Source of the DNA: Dyadobacter fermentans DSM 18053
GTDB lineage: Bacteria; Bacteroidota; Bacteroidia; Cytophagales; Spirosomataceae
Length of the DNA stretch: 64,000 nt
Assembly (NCBI RefSeq): GCF_000023125.1
Contig: NC_013037.1
Span: 620,001 to 684,000, forward strand
Direction: 5' to 3'
A program made the translations under genes and the position numbers. The notes beneath the pieces are model-generated. The model did no database searches and had not been told where the DNA came from. It worked only from the letters and a program-made list of their open reading frames with translations. Of this stretch, positions 7,800-17,942 are shown in pieces; the first letter of the stretch is position 1; every line of letters begins with the position of its first letter.

Positions 7800-10700
7800 C
7801 GTATTTACATAACCGGATGGGCTTACACCGAATTGTTTTTGAAAATCGCGGGAGAAGTTGGTCGGCACGCTGTAACCCACCATATCCGCCACTTCGTTGA
7901 TTTTGTAGTTCTTTTCCGCAAGCAATTCCGCCGCTTTTTTAAGCCGTGAAAGGTTGATCAATTCATTGGGAGTCATGTCGGAAATGCCTTTGATCTTCCG
8001 GTAAAGCGTCGGCCGGCTCATGTTCATTTTGGACGAAAGCATATCCACGTCCAGGTCGCTGTCGGCGATGTGGACGGTGATGATGGCGTTCAGCTGTTCA
8101 AGGAAATCTTTGTCGGCGCGCGAGAATGCGATGCCTTTGATATGCGTGAGCGGCGAGCGGGCGAAGTAGTCCTTGATAATGTCGCGGTTGTGGAGCAGGT
8201 TACTGATCTGCGCCGAGAGGTGGTCCAGTGAAAACGGCTTTTCAATGTAAGCGTCCGCGCCCACTTCGAGCCCTTCGATCTTTGAGCTGATTGAGTTTTT
8301 CGCGGTGAGCAAAATGATGGGAATGTGGCTGAAACGCACGTCATTCTTCATTTCGCGGCACAATGCAATGCCGTCCATCACCGGCATCATAATATCGCTG
8401 ATCACCAGGTGAATGTTCTCTTCCTGCAACAGATCTATCGCCTGCCGCCCGTCGCCGGCCCTGAAAATGTTGTAATCCAGGCTCAGCTCGCGGCCCAGGT
8501 AGCCCAGGATTTCGGCATTATCTTCCACCAGCAGCACATTCGGCTTATTGGGGTTGGCCGAAGTCTGTTCCGATTCATCCGGTTCGGCGCTTTGCGAATT
8601 TTCATCCTCCTTTTTCAGATCCAGCTCATAGTCCTGGTGAATGGGGATCGATAGCAGGAACGTATTCTGGTCGAGGTCCGAGCGTTTCAGTTCGAGCGTG
8701 CCCTTGTGCAGCTCCGCGAGCGAGCGGGCGAGGGGCAGGCCAATGCCCGTTCCCTGTTCCTTGCTGTGGCCTTCGGCGCGGTAGAAAGGCTCGAAAATAC
8801 GGTCGCGGTCGTCGTAGCCGATCAGCGGGCCGTCGTTAGTGAACTCGATGTGGAAGAGCAGGTCGTCGCTGTTAAAGGGCGATAGCTTCACTTTTACGCT
8901 GCTTTCGGCATATTTGATCGCGTTGCTCACGAGGTTGCTCGTGATTTTCTTACACGCTTCTTCGTCTACAAATGCCTGCAAGGTAATGCGCGGCAGTTCG
9001 AGTTTGTATTGCAGCTGCTTTTGCTCGGCTGCCGGGCGGAACGTGGCGAAAACGTCGTTCAGCAGGTCATTAATGTCGGTTTTGGTAAAATTGAGGCTGT
9101 AATTGTTCGCCTCGGCCTTTCGGAAATCGAGGAGCTGGTTGGTCAAATCTATCAGTCGGGAGGTGTTTTTATCGATCATATTCAAACTCTCAATCGTTTC
9201 GGGGTCCGATTTCCGGCTGGCCAGCAGCTTGTCAAGCGGCATTTTGATCAGCGTCAGCGGCGTGCGGATCTCGTGGGCTACATTCGTGAAAAAGTCGATC
9301 TTGGCGTTATAAATCTCCCGCTCTTTCCCCATTTCAATCGTCTCGATCTGCCGGCGGCTTTTTTCGTGGAGGGCGAGAAAATAATAACGGAAAATTACAA
9401 CAATAATACTCACCACCAGCACCACATAAACCAGATATGCCCAGCCCGTGGCCCAAAACGGCGGTAGAATCGTGATGCGCAGGCGCGTTTCGCGGTTATT
9501 CCACAGGCCGTCGTTGTTGGCACCGCGAATTTTGAGCGTGTAGTCGCCCGGCGGAAGTTTCGAAAACTGGATACGCCGGTTATTGTCCTGAATCGGCACC
9601 CACTCCTTCGATAGGCCTTCGAGCTGATATTGGTAGGTGTTTTGCTCCGGGATCACATAGCTCAGCACCGCCACGTCGAAGCTCAGGCTCGAACTCTGGT
9701 AAGGCAGCGTGAGCTCGTCGGCGTAAATCACGGATCGTTTCAGCGGCGCGTCTTCCGCCCGGATATCTACGTCGCGGTTGTTGACCTGCAAACGGGTAAT
9801 GTACACCGGCGGCACGAATGCATTCCGCAGCAATGCGGCCGGCTTGAATCCCACCATCCCGGCCACGGTACCGAAGTACAGCGTTCCGTCGGGGTCCTTG
9901 AACGACGAATTGTAGTTGAACTGGTCCGTCGGAAGGCCGTTGCCGGTGTGGAAGTTTGTGAAGTGGTCTGTGCGGCCGTCGAGCTTCGCGAGGCCGCGCG
10001 AGGTGGTAATCCAGAAATTCCCGGCGTCGTCTTCCAGGACCCTGAACACCTGGTTGTCGGGCAAGCCGTTGGTTTTCCGGTAGTTGCGGAATTTGCCGGT
10101 TTGGGGATTGTAGCGAGAGAGGCCGTGCTCGGTACAGAGCCAGATGCTCTTGTCGGAGCTTTGGTAGATGCTGTTGACGTAATTATCCACCAAGCCTCCC
10201 GGCCGGTCTGCGCTGTACCGCAAATGTCCTTGTCTCCGGGTTTTGGGATTATAATACGACACCCCGCGACCATAGCTGGCTACCCACAATGTGCCCTCGG
10301 CGTCTTCATGAATGCTCTGTACCTGGCTGTTAAAGAATGGAATGCGGGTAAAATCGTCGGTTTCTCGATTGTATTTACAAAGGCCTATCCATGTACCTGC
10401 GAGAATGTCCCCTTCGCGCGTTTTGTACATCGTCACAATAAAATTGCTGCTCAGCGAGCGCGGGTCTGAGGATGCATTGTAATGCCGTACCACCCGCTCG
10501 GTGCGCAGATCGATCACGTCCAGGCCGTGTTCGTAAGTTCCCACCCACAGCTCGTTGCCGTCCACCACCATGCCGTGGAGGTTGCGGTAGGAAATGCTGC
10601 CGTGGCGCCCGTCGGGCAGGAAAGCCTTGAACTGGCCCGTTTGAATGTCCAGCCGGTTCAGCCCGGCGTCTTCCGTGCCGACCCACAAATGCCCGTTCCG

Positions 10701-11777
10701 ATCCTTTGTGATTTCGTGTACAATGCTGCCGCTGATGCTGTTGCCGGGTTTTGGGAAAAACTTCCGGAAATTGTTGAACTGGGTCGAATAATAGTTGATC
10801 CCGCCGAACTGCGTCGTAATCCAGATGCCGCCTTCGCGGTCGCGCAGGATGGAATTGATGATGTTGTCGGTGATCGAATAGCGGTTAAAGCGCTCCCGCA
10901 CAATGTGCTGCGACTTTCCCGAGACGAGGTCGAGAATGTACAATCCCGATTCCGTGCCCAGCCAGAATTCGCGGTCGCTTTTCTGGAAAATTGTGTGCAC
11001 CTGAACGTCTTCCCCCGGCATTCCGGCTGCGGTGAGGTTGCGGACCTGCTTTTTGGCTACATTCAGCAGCAGCACCTTCTTCATCGAGCCGATCAGCAGC
11101 GATGAATCGCCCACCGCATGGAGCGTCATGGCGCCGTAAATATCCCGGACGCCCGACAGCTGGCCCACATTGAAAGCCTCGAAACGGCCCGTATCCTGCT
11201 GATAATGCCTCACCACGCCATTATTGCACGCCACCCAAACGGCTCCTGCCGGCGATACGTGCAGCGAAACGGGCTGGTCGTTGCCCAGGTCGACCCGGGC
11301 GGCGCGGCCTGTGCGGAGGTGGTAGCGGTATAGTTGGAGATTGGAAATGATCCAGATATTGCCATTGCGGTCGCCACGGATTTCAAGCACCTCGCCGGCC
11401 GGGATCAGTTTGAATGCATCGAAGCGGTCGGCGACGGGGTCGTACCGGTACACGCCCTTGTGCGTGCCCACCCAGAGCTTCTCGGAGGTATCTTCGTATA
11501 ATGCAAATATCGAATTGCTGCCGATACTGAGCGAATCGCCTGTAATGTTCTGGAAAATCCGGAAAGTGTGGCCGTCGAAGCGGTTGAGGCCGTTGCGGCT
11601 CGCAAACCACATGAAGCCCTTCTTGTCCTGTACCATTTCGCCGACGGCATTACCCGACAAGCCGTTCGAAACCTGGTAATTCCTGAAATAGAATGGGATA
11701 TCCTGCGCAACGGCTTGCATTGCAATCCATAGCGACAGCAGGATGGAAATGAATATTCTCACCAATTTAATCTGCAT
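7794..11777 (-). CDS. Hybrid two-component system sensor/regulator (HTCS)
   Basis: A 1327-residue one-protein phosphorelay. Order: signal peptide (about 1-25, ending AVAQ), two seven-bladed propellers of Reg_prop repeats (WVGTHKGVYRYDP and GNIWIISN types, about 30-640), a Y_Y_Y domain (about 690-765), one membrane span, HisKA with phospho-His near 834 (NVAHEIRTPL), HATPase_c (NLVSNAIKYA, GTGIGLPLA), a receiver with Asp near 1128 (VISDIMMPVMDG), and a C-terminal AraC-type helix-turn-helix (about 1245-1327). Such proteins bind glycan breakdown products in the periplasm and activate polysaccharide-utilisation loci. It is divergent from a SusC/SusD pair, its probable target. The frame opens at 11807, but the ATG at 11777 directly precedes the signal peptide. 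Confidence 0.93.
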   Translation of the reverse strand: MQIKLVRIFISILLSLWIAMQAVAQDIPFYFRNYQVSNGLSGNAVGEMVQDKKGFMWFASRNGLNRFDGHTFRIFQNITGDSLSIGSNSIFALYEDTSEKLWVGTHKGVYRYDPVADRFDAFKLIPAGEVLEIRGDRNGNIWIISNLQLYRYHLRTGRAARVDLGNDQPVSLHVSPAGAVWVACNNGVVRHYQQDTGRFEAFNVGQLSGVRDIYGAMTLHAVGDSSLLIGSMKKVLLLNVAKKQVRNLTAAGMPGEDVQVHTIFQKSDREFWLGTESGLYILDLVSGKSQHIVRERFNRYSITDNIINSILRDREGGIWITTQFGGINYYSTQFNNFRKFFPKPGNSISGSIVHEITKDRNGHLWVGTEDAGLNRLDIQTGQFKAFLPDGRHGSISYRNLHGMVVDGNELWVGTYEHGLDVIDLRTERVVRHYNASSDPRSLSSNFIVTMYKTREGDILAGTWIGLCKYNRETDDFTRIPFFNSQVQSIHEDAEGTLWVASYGRGVSYYNPKTRRQGHLRYSADRPGGLVDNYVNSIYQSSDKSIWLCTEHGLSRYNPQTGKFRNYRKTNGLPDNQVFRVLEDDAGNFWITTSRGLAKLDGRTDHFTNFHTGNGLPTDQFNYNSSFKDPDGTLYFGTVAGMVGFKPAALLRNAFVPPVYITRLQVNNRDVDIRAEDAPLKRSVIYADELTLPYQSSSLSFDVAVLSYVIPEQNTYQYQLEGLSKEWVPIQDNNRRIQFSKLPPGDYTLKIRGANNDGLWNNRETRLRITILPPFWATGWAYLVYVVLVVSIIVVIFRYYFLALHEKSRRQIETIEMGKEREIYNAKIDFFTNVAHEIRTPLTLIKMPLDKLLASRKSDPETIESLNMIDKNTSRLIDLTNQLLDFRKAEANNYSLNFTKTDINDLLNDVFATFRPAAEQKQLQYKLELPRITLQAFVDEEACKKITSNLVSNAIKYAESSVKVKLSPFNSDDLLFHIEFTNDGPLIGYDDRDRIFEPFYRAEGHSKEQGTGIGLPLARSLAELHKGTLELKRSDLDQNTFLLSIPIHQDYELDLKKEDENSQSAEPDESEQTSANPNKPNVLLVEDNAEILGYLGRELSLDYNIFRAGDGRQAIDLLQEENIHLVISDIMMPVMDGIALCREMKNDVRFSHIPIILLTAKNSISSKIEGLEVGADAYIEKPFSLDHLSAQISNLLHNRDIIKDYFARSPLTHIKGIAFSRADKDFLEQLNAIITVHIADSDLDVDMLSSKMNMSRPTLYRKIKGISDMTPNELINLSRLKKAAELLAEKNYKINEVADMVGYSVPTNFSRDFQKQFGVSPSGYVNTL

Positions 11778-11993
11778 TATAAACTCACAGCCTGGCACAA
11801 CCGGCATGTAAAGATATCCACTAAAATCTTAGTTAAATCATAAAAATTCGGGGTGAGACATTTTGATTCAAAATTGAGACAAAACGATCATCCCGTTACC
11901 CGCTAAACCCGGAACTTCGCAGCATTCTTAATTAATCCAATATTATAATTAAATAGTAACAACGCCGGGGGGCTTTTCACCCAACTATCCTTC

Positions 11994-14900
11994 ATGAAAA
12001 TGAAATTATACAAATCAACCGGTCCGGGCAGACGCCTTTCGCCGGTTCGACATTCTTTTGCGCAGGCAGCCGCATGGCTGGGTTGTCTGCTGATGATACT
12101 TTCGGCCTGGCAAGCCAGCGCACAATCCGTGCAGATTACCGGTAAGATCAAAGACGCCAACGACGTGCTGCCCGGCGTAGCGATCGTCGAAAAGGGCACC
12201 AATAACGGAACAGTGTCTGCTGTGGACGGAACGTTCAAACTGGATGTAAGCAATGCCAATGCAACGCTCACGATCTCGAATGTAGGTTATGTGACGCAGG
12301 AAATCGCATTGGCGGGCAAGACTTTCATCGAAGTCGACCTGGCCGAAGACCAGAAGACGCTGAACGAAGTGGTGGTGATCGGCTATGGCTCGCTGAACAA
12401 AAAGGAGGTTTCCAGCGCCATTACGCACCTTTCGGGTAAGGACCTCCTCCGTGTGGGCGGTAACAACCCGCTGATGGCCATCCAGGGCAAGGTAGCCGGC
12501 CTTTCGGTGGCCAATACGTCTGCGGCAGACCCCAACTCTTCGCCCAGCATCCAGCTGCGCGGGGCGTCGTCAAGAAGCGCCGGTTTGGGCCCGTTGTTTG
12601 TGATTAATGGTGTGCCGGGCGGTAACATCGACAACATCAACCAGAACGAAATCGAGTCGATCGACGTCCTCAAAGGCGGCGCAGCGTCAGCCATTTACGG
12701 TACGCGGGGCAGCAACGGGGTAATCGTGATCACGACCAAAAAGGGATCGGAAACTTCGCGTATATTCTATGACGGTTACGCCACTTTCGACTATGCTACC
12801 AACCAGCTGGAAGTGCTTTCGAGAGAGGATTTTCTTGCCAACAAACGCGGAGTCGACTTCGGCGGTAATACCAACTGGATGAAGGAAGTGAAGCGCAACC
12901 CGTCTTTCTCACACAAGCATACCCTGCAATTTTCGGGCGGAAACGGCAAAACAAACTACTTCACCTCGCTCGACTACCGCGATGCGAACGGGATAGACCT
13001 CCGTTCGGCCAAGCGCGAGTACGGCGGCCGGATCAATATCAACCATAAAACGGCCAACAACCTTGTTGAGCTGTCGTTTACCGCTGCGCCGCGCTACACC
13101 AAGACGAGTGACGCGTACTACGCCGGTTTTAACCACGCACTGACCCTGAACCCGACGCTCGACCTGCGCGACTCAACCGGCAAATATGCCTATCTGACAT
13201 CCGGATTTTTTGCAAATAACCCGGTTGAAGTCGCGAAGAGCGTCAAGTCCGACCGCGAGTACAAGCTGATGGATTTGAATGGTTCAGCGAAAATCAACAT
13301 TCTTGAAAACCTCAATACCGTGGTGACCATCGGCCAGGTGAACTCTTCGATGAGAAGGTATCTATTTTCACCGTCGACGCTCACGACGATCGTGAATGGC
13401 AACAAACGGAACACCGGCGAGCAAATCCTCGAAGAAAACGATCAGAAAAGCTTTGAATGGATCGGTAACTATTACCTCGATCTGAACAAGCATTCCGTCA
13501 AGCTGCTGGGCGGCTACTCGTTCCAGTACTTCACAGCTTCGGGTTTCAATGCAAAAAATGAGAATTTTCCCTCCAATGTATTGACCTACAACAACCTGGG
13601 TAGCGGATTGTGGAACTTGCAGGAAGGGATTAACAATGTCGGTTCTTACAAAAACTCATCCAAACTGATCGCCTTCTTCGGCCGTTTGAACTACGATTTC
13701 GACCAGAAATACTACCTGTCGGCCAGCTTGCGCCGCGAGGGTTCTTCGAAATTCGGTTATTCCAATAAATGGGGTTACTTCCCGGCCGCTTCCGTGGCCT
13801 GGCGTGCCACGCAGGAGCAATTCCTGAAAAACATCCCCTGGCTGAACGAACTGAAAGTGCGTGCGGATTATGGCGAGACGGGCAACCAGGATTTCGGAAA
13901 CTACCTTTCGCTGGATACCTACGGCGGCTACGGCTACTATTTGTACAATGGCATCAACTACCAGGTGTGGGGCCCGAGCCAGAATACCAACTACGATTTG
14001 CGCTGGGAAAAAGCGGCCAACTTCAATGCCGGTCTGGATTTCGAACTCTTCGGCAGCAAGCTTTCCGGTAGTTTGAACTACTACATCCGCACCAACCGCG
14101 ACTTGCTTGGTAACTATAATGTATCCAACCCGCCCAACATCCAGGGACAGACTTTCGCAAATGTGGGCACGATGCGCAACACCGGTTTCGAGTTGCAGCT
14201 GAATGCATCGGTACTTCGGAAAGGCGACTTCACTTACGACATCGGTTTCACAGGCGCTTATAACAACAACAAATTTGTTTCCTTCTCGAACTCGCTTTTC
14301 CGCGGCCAGAAGTACGTGGACGTGGTGGGCATGCCTTCGCCGGGAAGTCCGGGCACATTGCAGCGCTTGCAGGAAGATACCCGCATCGGCAGCTTCTTTG
14401 CCCTCAAATCCGCCGGTGTGAACGACCAGGGCGCATTGCTCGTGTACAACAAAAAAGGAGAGGTGATTCCCGGTAACCAGGCCACTGCCGACGATAAGCA
14501 GTTTGTAGGAAACGGTTTGCCGAAGTTTACCATGGGTCTTTCCAATAATTTCAAATACAAAAACTGGGACCTGAGCGTGTTCCTGCGCGGCGCATTCGGC
14601 TATGAATTGTTCAATACCTACGCGTTTTACCTGGGCACGCCAGCCACGCAGGAGAATGCCAACGTACTGAAATCAGCTTATGATGGTGGCAAATACTCGA
14701 AACTGACCAGCCCCACGACGTATTCGGCGCTCTCGGATTACTTCCTCGAACCGGGCGGGTTTGTGAAAATCGATAATGTCACGCTGAGCTACACGCAGCC
14801 TATCCAGACGAAATTCCTGCAATCGGTGCGGATTTACGCAACGACCCGCAACCTGGCGACATTCACCAAATTCACCGGCGGCGATCCCGACCTGATCAAT

Positions 14901-15008
14901 GTCAATGGCCTGTACCCGGGCGTGAACAGAAACAGTGACAACAACGGTACGCTCGATTACTACCCGTCGACCACCCAGCTGCTGCTCGGCGTTCAGCTTA
15001 CCTTCTAA
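11994..15008 (+). CDS. SusC/RagA-family TonB-dependent transporter
   Basis: A 1004-residue outer-membrane importer. Signal peptide (about 1-44, ending ASAQ), carboxypeptidase-regulatory-like domain (ITGKIKDANDVLPGVAIV), the SusC signature NEVVVIGYGSLNKKEVSSAI, a plug with SIQLRGASS and IESIDVLKGGAASAIYGTRG, then the barrel to the C-terminal Phe (LLGVQLTF). There is no STN domain, consistent with control by the divergent hybrid sensor rather than a sigma/anti-sigma pair. It forms a pedal-bin complex with the SusD-like lipoprotein starting 9 bases later. The substrate cannot be read from the sequence. Confidence 0.95.
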   Translation: MKMKLYKSTGPGRRLSPVRHSFAQAAAWLGCLLMILSAWQASAQSVQITGKIKDANDVLPGVAIVEKGTNNGTVSAVDGTFKLDVSNANATLTISNVGYVTQEIALAGKTFIEVDLAEDQKTLNEVVVIGYGSLNKKEVSSAITHLSGKDLLRVGGNNPLMAIQGKVAGLSVANTSAADPNSSPSIQLRGASSRSAGLGPLFVINGVPGGNIDNINQNEIESIDVLKGGAASAIYGTRGSNGVIVITTKKGSETSRIFYDGYATFDYATNQLEVLSREDFLANKRGVDFGGNTNWMKEVKRNPSFSHKHTLQFSGGNGKTNYFTSLDYRDANGIDLRSAKREYGGRININHKTANNLVELSFTAAPRYTKTSDAYYAGFNHALTLNPTLDLRDSTGKYAYLTSGFFANNPVEVAKSVKSDREYKLMDLNGSAKINILENLNTVVTIGQVNSSMRRYLFSPSTLTTIVNGNKRNTGEQILEENDQKSFEWIGNYYLDLNKHSVKLLGGYSFQYFTASGFNAKNENFPSNVLTYNNLGSGLWNLQEGINNVGSYKNSSKLIAFFGRLNYDFDQKYYLSASLRREGSSKFGYSNKWGYFPAASVAWRATQEQFLKNIPWLNELKVRADYGETGNQDFGNYLSLDTYGGYGYYLYNGINYQVWGPSQNTNYDLRWEKAANFNAGLDFELFGSKLSGSLNYYIRTNRDLLGNYNVSNPPNIQGQTFANVGTMRNTGFELQLNASVLRKGDFTYDIGFTGAYNNNKFVSFSNSLFRGQKYVDVVGMPSPGSPGTLQRLQEDTRIGSFFALKSAGVNDQGALLVYNKKGEVIPGNQATADDKQFVGNGLPKFTMGLSNNFKYKNWDLSVFLRGAFGYELFNTYAFYLGTPATQENANVLKSAYDGGKYSKLTSPTTYSALSDYFLEPGGFVKIDNVTLSYTQPIQTKFLQSVRIYATTRNLATFTKFTGGDPDLINVNGLYPGVNRNSDNNGTLDYYPSTTQLLLGVQLTF

Positions 15009-15017
15009 TTTTTTGAA

Positions 15018-16751
15018 ATGACAATGAAAAGCAATCGCATAATAAAAAACATAGGACGCCTGGGTGCCGGAATGCTGCTGATGGCAACCGCCGGCTGCAC
15101 CAACCTGGACGAGGAACTGTACGACCGTATCACATCCGAAAACTTCCTTCAAACACGCGAAGACGTGACCCGCGACTTCCTCCGGGCATTTGAGCACAGC
15201 TATTGGAGCATTCAGGGCGGCAACACGTTTATGTTGCAGGAAAACAGCTCCGACGAGCTCATGACGCCCAATCGCCAGGGCGACTGGTTCGACGGCGGAC
15301 AGTTCCAACGCGTGCATTACCACACCTGGACACCGAACGACGGCTTCACGGCCGATCCATGGAATGCATTGTACGGCGGTGTAACGCTCGCGACCAACTC
15401 GCTGGAAGATTTGCAGGGGATCACCGACCCATCCAGATTCGATATGACCCATGCCGAGCTGGACGGCATGATCGCCGAGCTCCGCACGCTCCGCGCGTGG
15501 CTGAACATCCGCCTGCTGGATTTCTACCGCAACATCGTGATCGTCACCAAAGTGAAAGGTGAAACTGCCGGCGGGCCGCAGGTAACACCGCAGGAAGCCT
15601 TCGCATTCATTGAAAACGAACTGAAAGAATCACTTCCAAAACTGCCGACGGTGCAAAGCCTTGGCGCTAATGCGGTGGGCCGCTGGACGCAGGGTGGGGC
15701 GGCGTCGCTGCTCGTGCGGTTGTATCTCAATTCCAAAGTGTACACCGGCACCGACAGGTTTGCCGACTGTGCTACGCTTTGCCAGGAAATGATCGATGGC
15801 AAATACGGCACTTACGCGCTCGAATCGCGCTGGGATGCGCCATTTGACTATAATAATGCGACTTCGAAGGAAACGGTGTTCGGCTTCCCGGGCAGCTTCG
15901 GGCTCACGCACTGGCAGTATGACAGCGGAATGTACTTCTGGATGCTGCCGAACCTTGCGCCGCGCTACCTCGGATTTACCGATTTCGGCGATGCCAACCC
16001 CAAGTATGCCATGCAGCCGGGGCTGGATGTGGATGGAAAAGAATATCCGTTCGCATTGGGCAAGCCATTCGTGAAGTTTCAGAAATATCCGGATGATGTC
16101 CGTTTGAAAAAATACAAAAACCTGGGCAACAGCAAGCGCGAAGGTATGTTCCTGCACGGCTACCTGCCCTACACCAACTCCGCCGGCAAGCCCGACACGG
16201 TACGCGGTTTCAAAGGTCCGTACGCGCTGTACCTCCGCGACCAGGTAGGCAAGTTCCTCGACGCAAAACCAGGCACGCCGATCGCCGACAAAACGTCGAA
16301 TATGAACAATGCGGACAACAACTCGGGTATTTTCCCGGTGAAATATCCGTTCTACCCGAGCGACGATGTGAACAAGATCGCATCGGCATATGCGGAGATC
16401 CGTTTTGCGGAGATTTATTACTCGCTGGCTGAATGCAAATACCGTGCAGGTGACAAAGCGGCTGCGGCGGCATTGCTCAATGCGGTGCGGAAGCGCAACT
16501 ACCCGGCCAATTCGCCAAGCCTTTACAAGGCGAATGGCAGCCAGCTCACCGACCAGGAAATGCTCGACGAATGGGGCCGTGAGTTCCTCGTAGAGGGCCG
16601 TCGCCGCACCGACATGATCCGCTGGGGCGTGTTCACAAAAGGCACCTGGTGGGACAAAACGCCGGATGCCGGCAGCCACACCGAAATCTTCCCGATCGGA
16701 CAAACGGTGCTGAACTCATCTCCGCAGCTTAAACAAAATCCCGGTTACTAA
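15018..16751 (+). CDS. SusD/RagB-family surface lipoprotein
   Basis: A 577-residue nutrient-binding lipoprotein that caps the SusC barrel. Signal peptide with lipobox MATAGC, acidic residues after the Cys (TNLDEELYD; surface export is likely), N-terminal helical TPR-like region (LRAFEHSYWSIQGG) and the conserved SusD end (LNAVRKRNYP, WGREFLVEGRRRTDMIRWGVF). Two ATG codons two residues apart (15018 and 15024) are both usable. Translationally close to SusC (9-base gap). Confidence 0.94.
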   Translation: MTMKSNRIIKNIGRLGAGMLLMATAGCTNLDEELYDRITSENFLQTREDVTRDFLRAFEHSYWSIQGGNTFMLQENSSDELMTPNRQGDWFDGGQFQRVHYHTWTPNDGFTADPWNALYGGVTLATNSLEDLQGITDPSRFDMTHAELDGMIAELRTLRAWLNIRLLDFYRNIVIVTKVKGETAGGPQVTPQEAFAFIENELKESLPKLPTVQSLGANAVGRWTQGGAASLLVRLYLNSKVYTGTDRFADCATLCQEMIDGKYGTYALESRWDAPFDYNNATSKETVFGFPGSFGLTHWQYDSGMYFWMLPNLAPRYLGFTDFGDANPKYAMQPGLDVDGKEYPFALGKPFVKFQKYPDDVRLKKYKNLGNSKREGMFLHGYLPYTNSAGKPDTVRGFKGPYALYLRDQVGKFLDAKPGTPIADKTSNMNNADNNSGIFPVKYPFYPSDDVNKIASAYAEIRFAEIYYSLAECKYRAGDKAAAAALLNAVRKRNYPANSPSLYKANGSQLTDQEMLDEWGREFLVEGRRRTDMIRWGVFTKGTWWDKTPDAGSHTEIFPIGQTVLNSSPQLKQNPGY

Positions 16752-16807
16752 CCGGTCTCCCGTCCGCACCGGGTGGCTCGCAACGAATAACTAAAACCGA
16801 TGATAGA

Positions 16808-16844
16808 ACACTGAGCATGGGCGCTCCTGCGCCCGTGCCAGTGT
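16808..16844 (+). other. Long hairpin after the SusD gene
   Basis: ACACTG and GCATGGGCGC pair with GCGCCCGTGC and CAGTGT around a TCCT loop: about 16 bp with one wobble and one bulged A. It lies immediately before a classical terminator and could stabilise the 3' end of the SusC/SusD mRNA. Confidence 0.6.
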
Positions 16845-16873
16845 AAATGCGCCTCAAAAGGGCGCATTTTTTG
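16845..16873 (+). terminator. Terminator of the SusC/SusD operon
   Basis: AATGCGCC, a short loop and GGGCGCATT followed by TTTTTT. It ends 6 bases from the convergent beta-lactamase-like gene. Confidence 0.85.
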
Positions 16874-16878
16874 TTGTC

Positions 16879-17763
16879 CTACTTTTCCTTGCTCTTTTCG
16901 TCGTACCGTTTTTTCAGTCCGGCGAGGGCGCTGTCGTAGCCGGCCTGGTCGAAGAATGCCTCGGGGCGGTATGGGCTGCCGGGTTTATGCTTTTGGTGCA
17001 GGGCAAACTGGCTCGCATGAGAGGAAAGCCAGATATCAAACCGCTCGTTCTTCATCACGGCCAGCGTTTTGGCATAATCCTTACCCACTTCCGGATAGCC
17101 GGGCATACCGGATAATTTCGTTTCGTCGAGAATGCTCGGCATGTTCGCGATAAAGACCTTATACGCCCGTTTTTCGTCCCTGACGGTGAACGAGAAGCTG
17201 CTTGCACCGGGTGTGTGGCCAGGATGGTGCAGGAGCTTTACCTGCATGGTACCCAGCTTGATGATCTCCCCGTTTTTAAGCAGCTGATCGGGCGTCACCG
17301 GTTCGAATGTGCTGCCGTGGCCGCCCAGCGCGTAGTCGGATGCGCCGCCGTCGGTCATGGCTTTGCCGTCTTTTTCCTGGATTAGCAGCCTGGCCCCGGT
17401 GGCTTGTTTAATGGCCGCCATACCCTCTACGTGGTCGTAATGCGCGTGCGTGGCCAGGAGTATTTTAATGTCCTCGAATTTGAACCCGAGCGCCTGCACG
17501 TGTTTGCGGATCACCGGCACGGAGCTTTCGAGGCCTGTGTTGATGAGGATGTGGCCTTTCGGTGTGGCAATGAGGTAGCAGGCCAGGTCGTAAGTGCCTA
17601 CGTAATAAAGGTTGCCCGCGATGCGGAACGGACGGTATTCTTTTGTCCATTCCTGCTGTACGTAAGGCAGTTTTCTGGGTTTGTTTTGAGCCTCAGTTGC
17701 AAATGGGGCCAGTATCGCGCCGGCGATGAGCGTCGTGAAAAGTGATTTTTTGATGGATGGCAT
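16879..17763 (-). CDS. Subclass B3-like metallo-beta-lactamase (exported)
   Basis: A 294-residue protein with a signal peptide (about 1-26) and a metallo-beta-lactamase fold. Zinc ligands fit subclass B3: H106, H108, D110 and H111 in HAHYDH, H183 in HHPGHTPG, and H249 in SSHASQ; no Cys ligand is present at the position used by B1/B2 enzymes. Flanking text (TYDLACYLIATPKGHILINTG) is B3-like. The likely role is periplasmic hydrolysis of beta-lactams, but B3-like folds also include other hydrolases, so activity and range are unproven. The start at 17763 is chosen because the signal peptide begins there and a promoter lies just upstream. No LysR-type regulator is adjacent. Confidence 0.8.
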   Translation of the reverse strand: MPSIKKSLFTTLIAGAILAPFATEAQNKPRKLPYVQQEWTKEYRPFRIAGNLYYVGTYDLACYLIATPKGHILINTGLESSVPVIRKHVQALGFKFEDIKILLATHAHYDHVEGMAAIKQATGARLLIQEKDGKAMTDGGASDYALGGHGSTFEPVTPDQLLKNGEIIKLGTMQVKLLHHPGHTPGASSFSFTVRDEKRAYKVFIANMPSILDETKLSGMPGYPEVGKDYAKTLAVMKNERFDIWLSSHASQFALHQKHKPGSPYRPEAFFDQAGYDSALAGLKKRYDEKSKEK

Positions 17764-17782
17764 AGGATTGATGGTAAGCCGG

Positions 17783-17812
17783 CAAAGATAAAACGCGGCG
17801 CCAGCAAAGCAA
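17783..17812 (-). promoter_or_regulatory. Promoter of the B3-like metallo-beta-lactamase
   Basis: Minus strand: TTG (17812-17810), 19-base spacer, TATCTTTG (17790-17783). Both boxes match the Bacteroidota consensus. The implied leader is only about 13 bases. Confidence 0.65.
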
Positions 17813-17942
17813 AAGCCCATTCCGGCTCATTTGGGGCGGTTCGTAATCATTTTAACAAACTGATAATAAATGCATAAACTCTGCGCAAAGTGAATGGCTG
17901 TTCTTTGTGAAAACAATTTCACACAATCAGTTCTATATCACC

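Noticed and set aside
15630..16703. Long antisense frame inside the SusD gene
   Set aside because: A shadow of the SusD frame, with no recognisable protein features.
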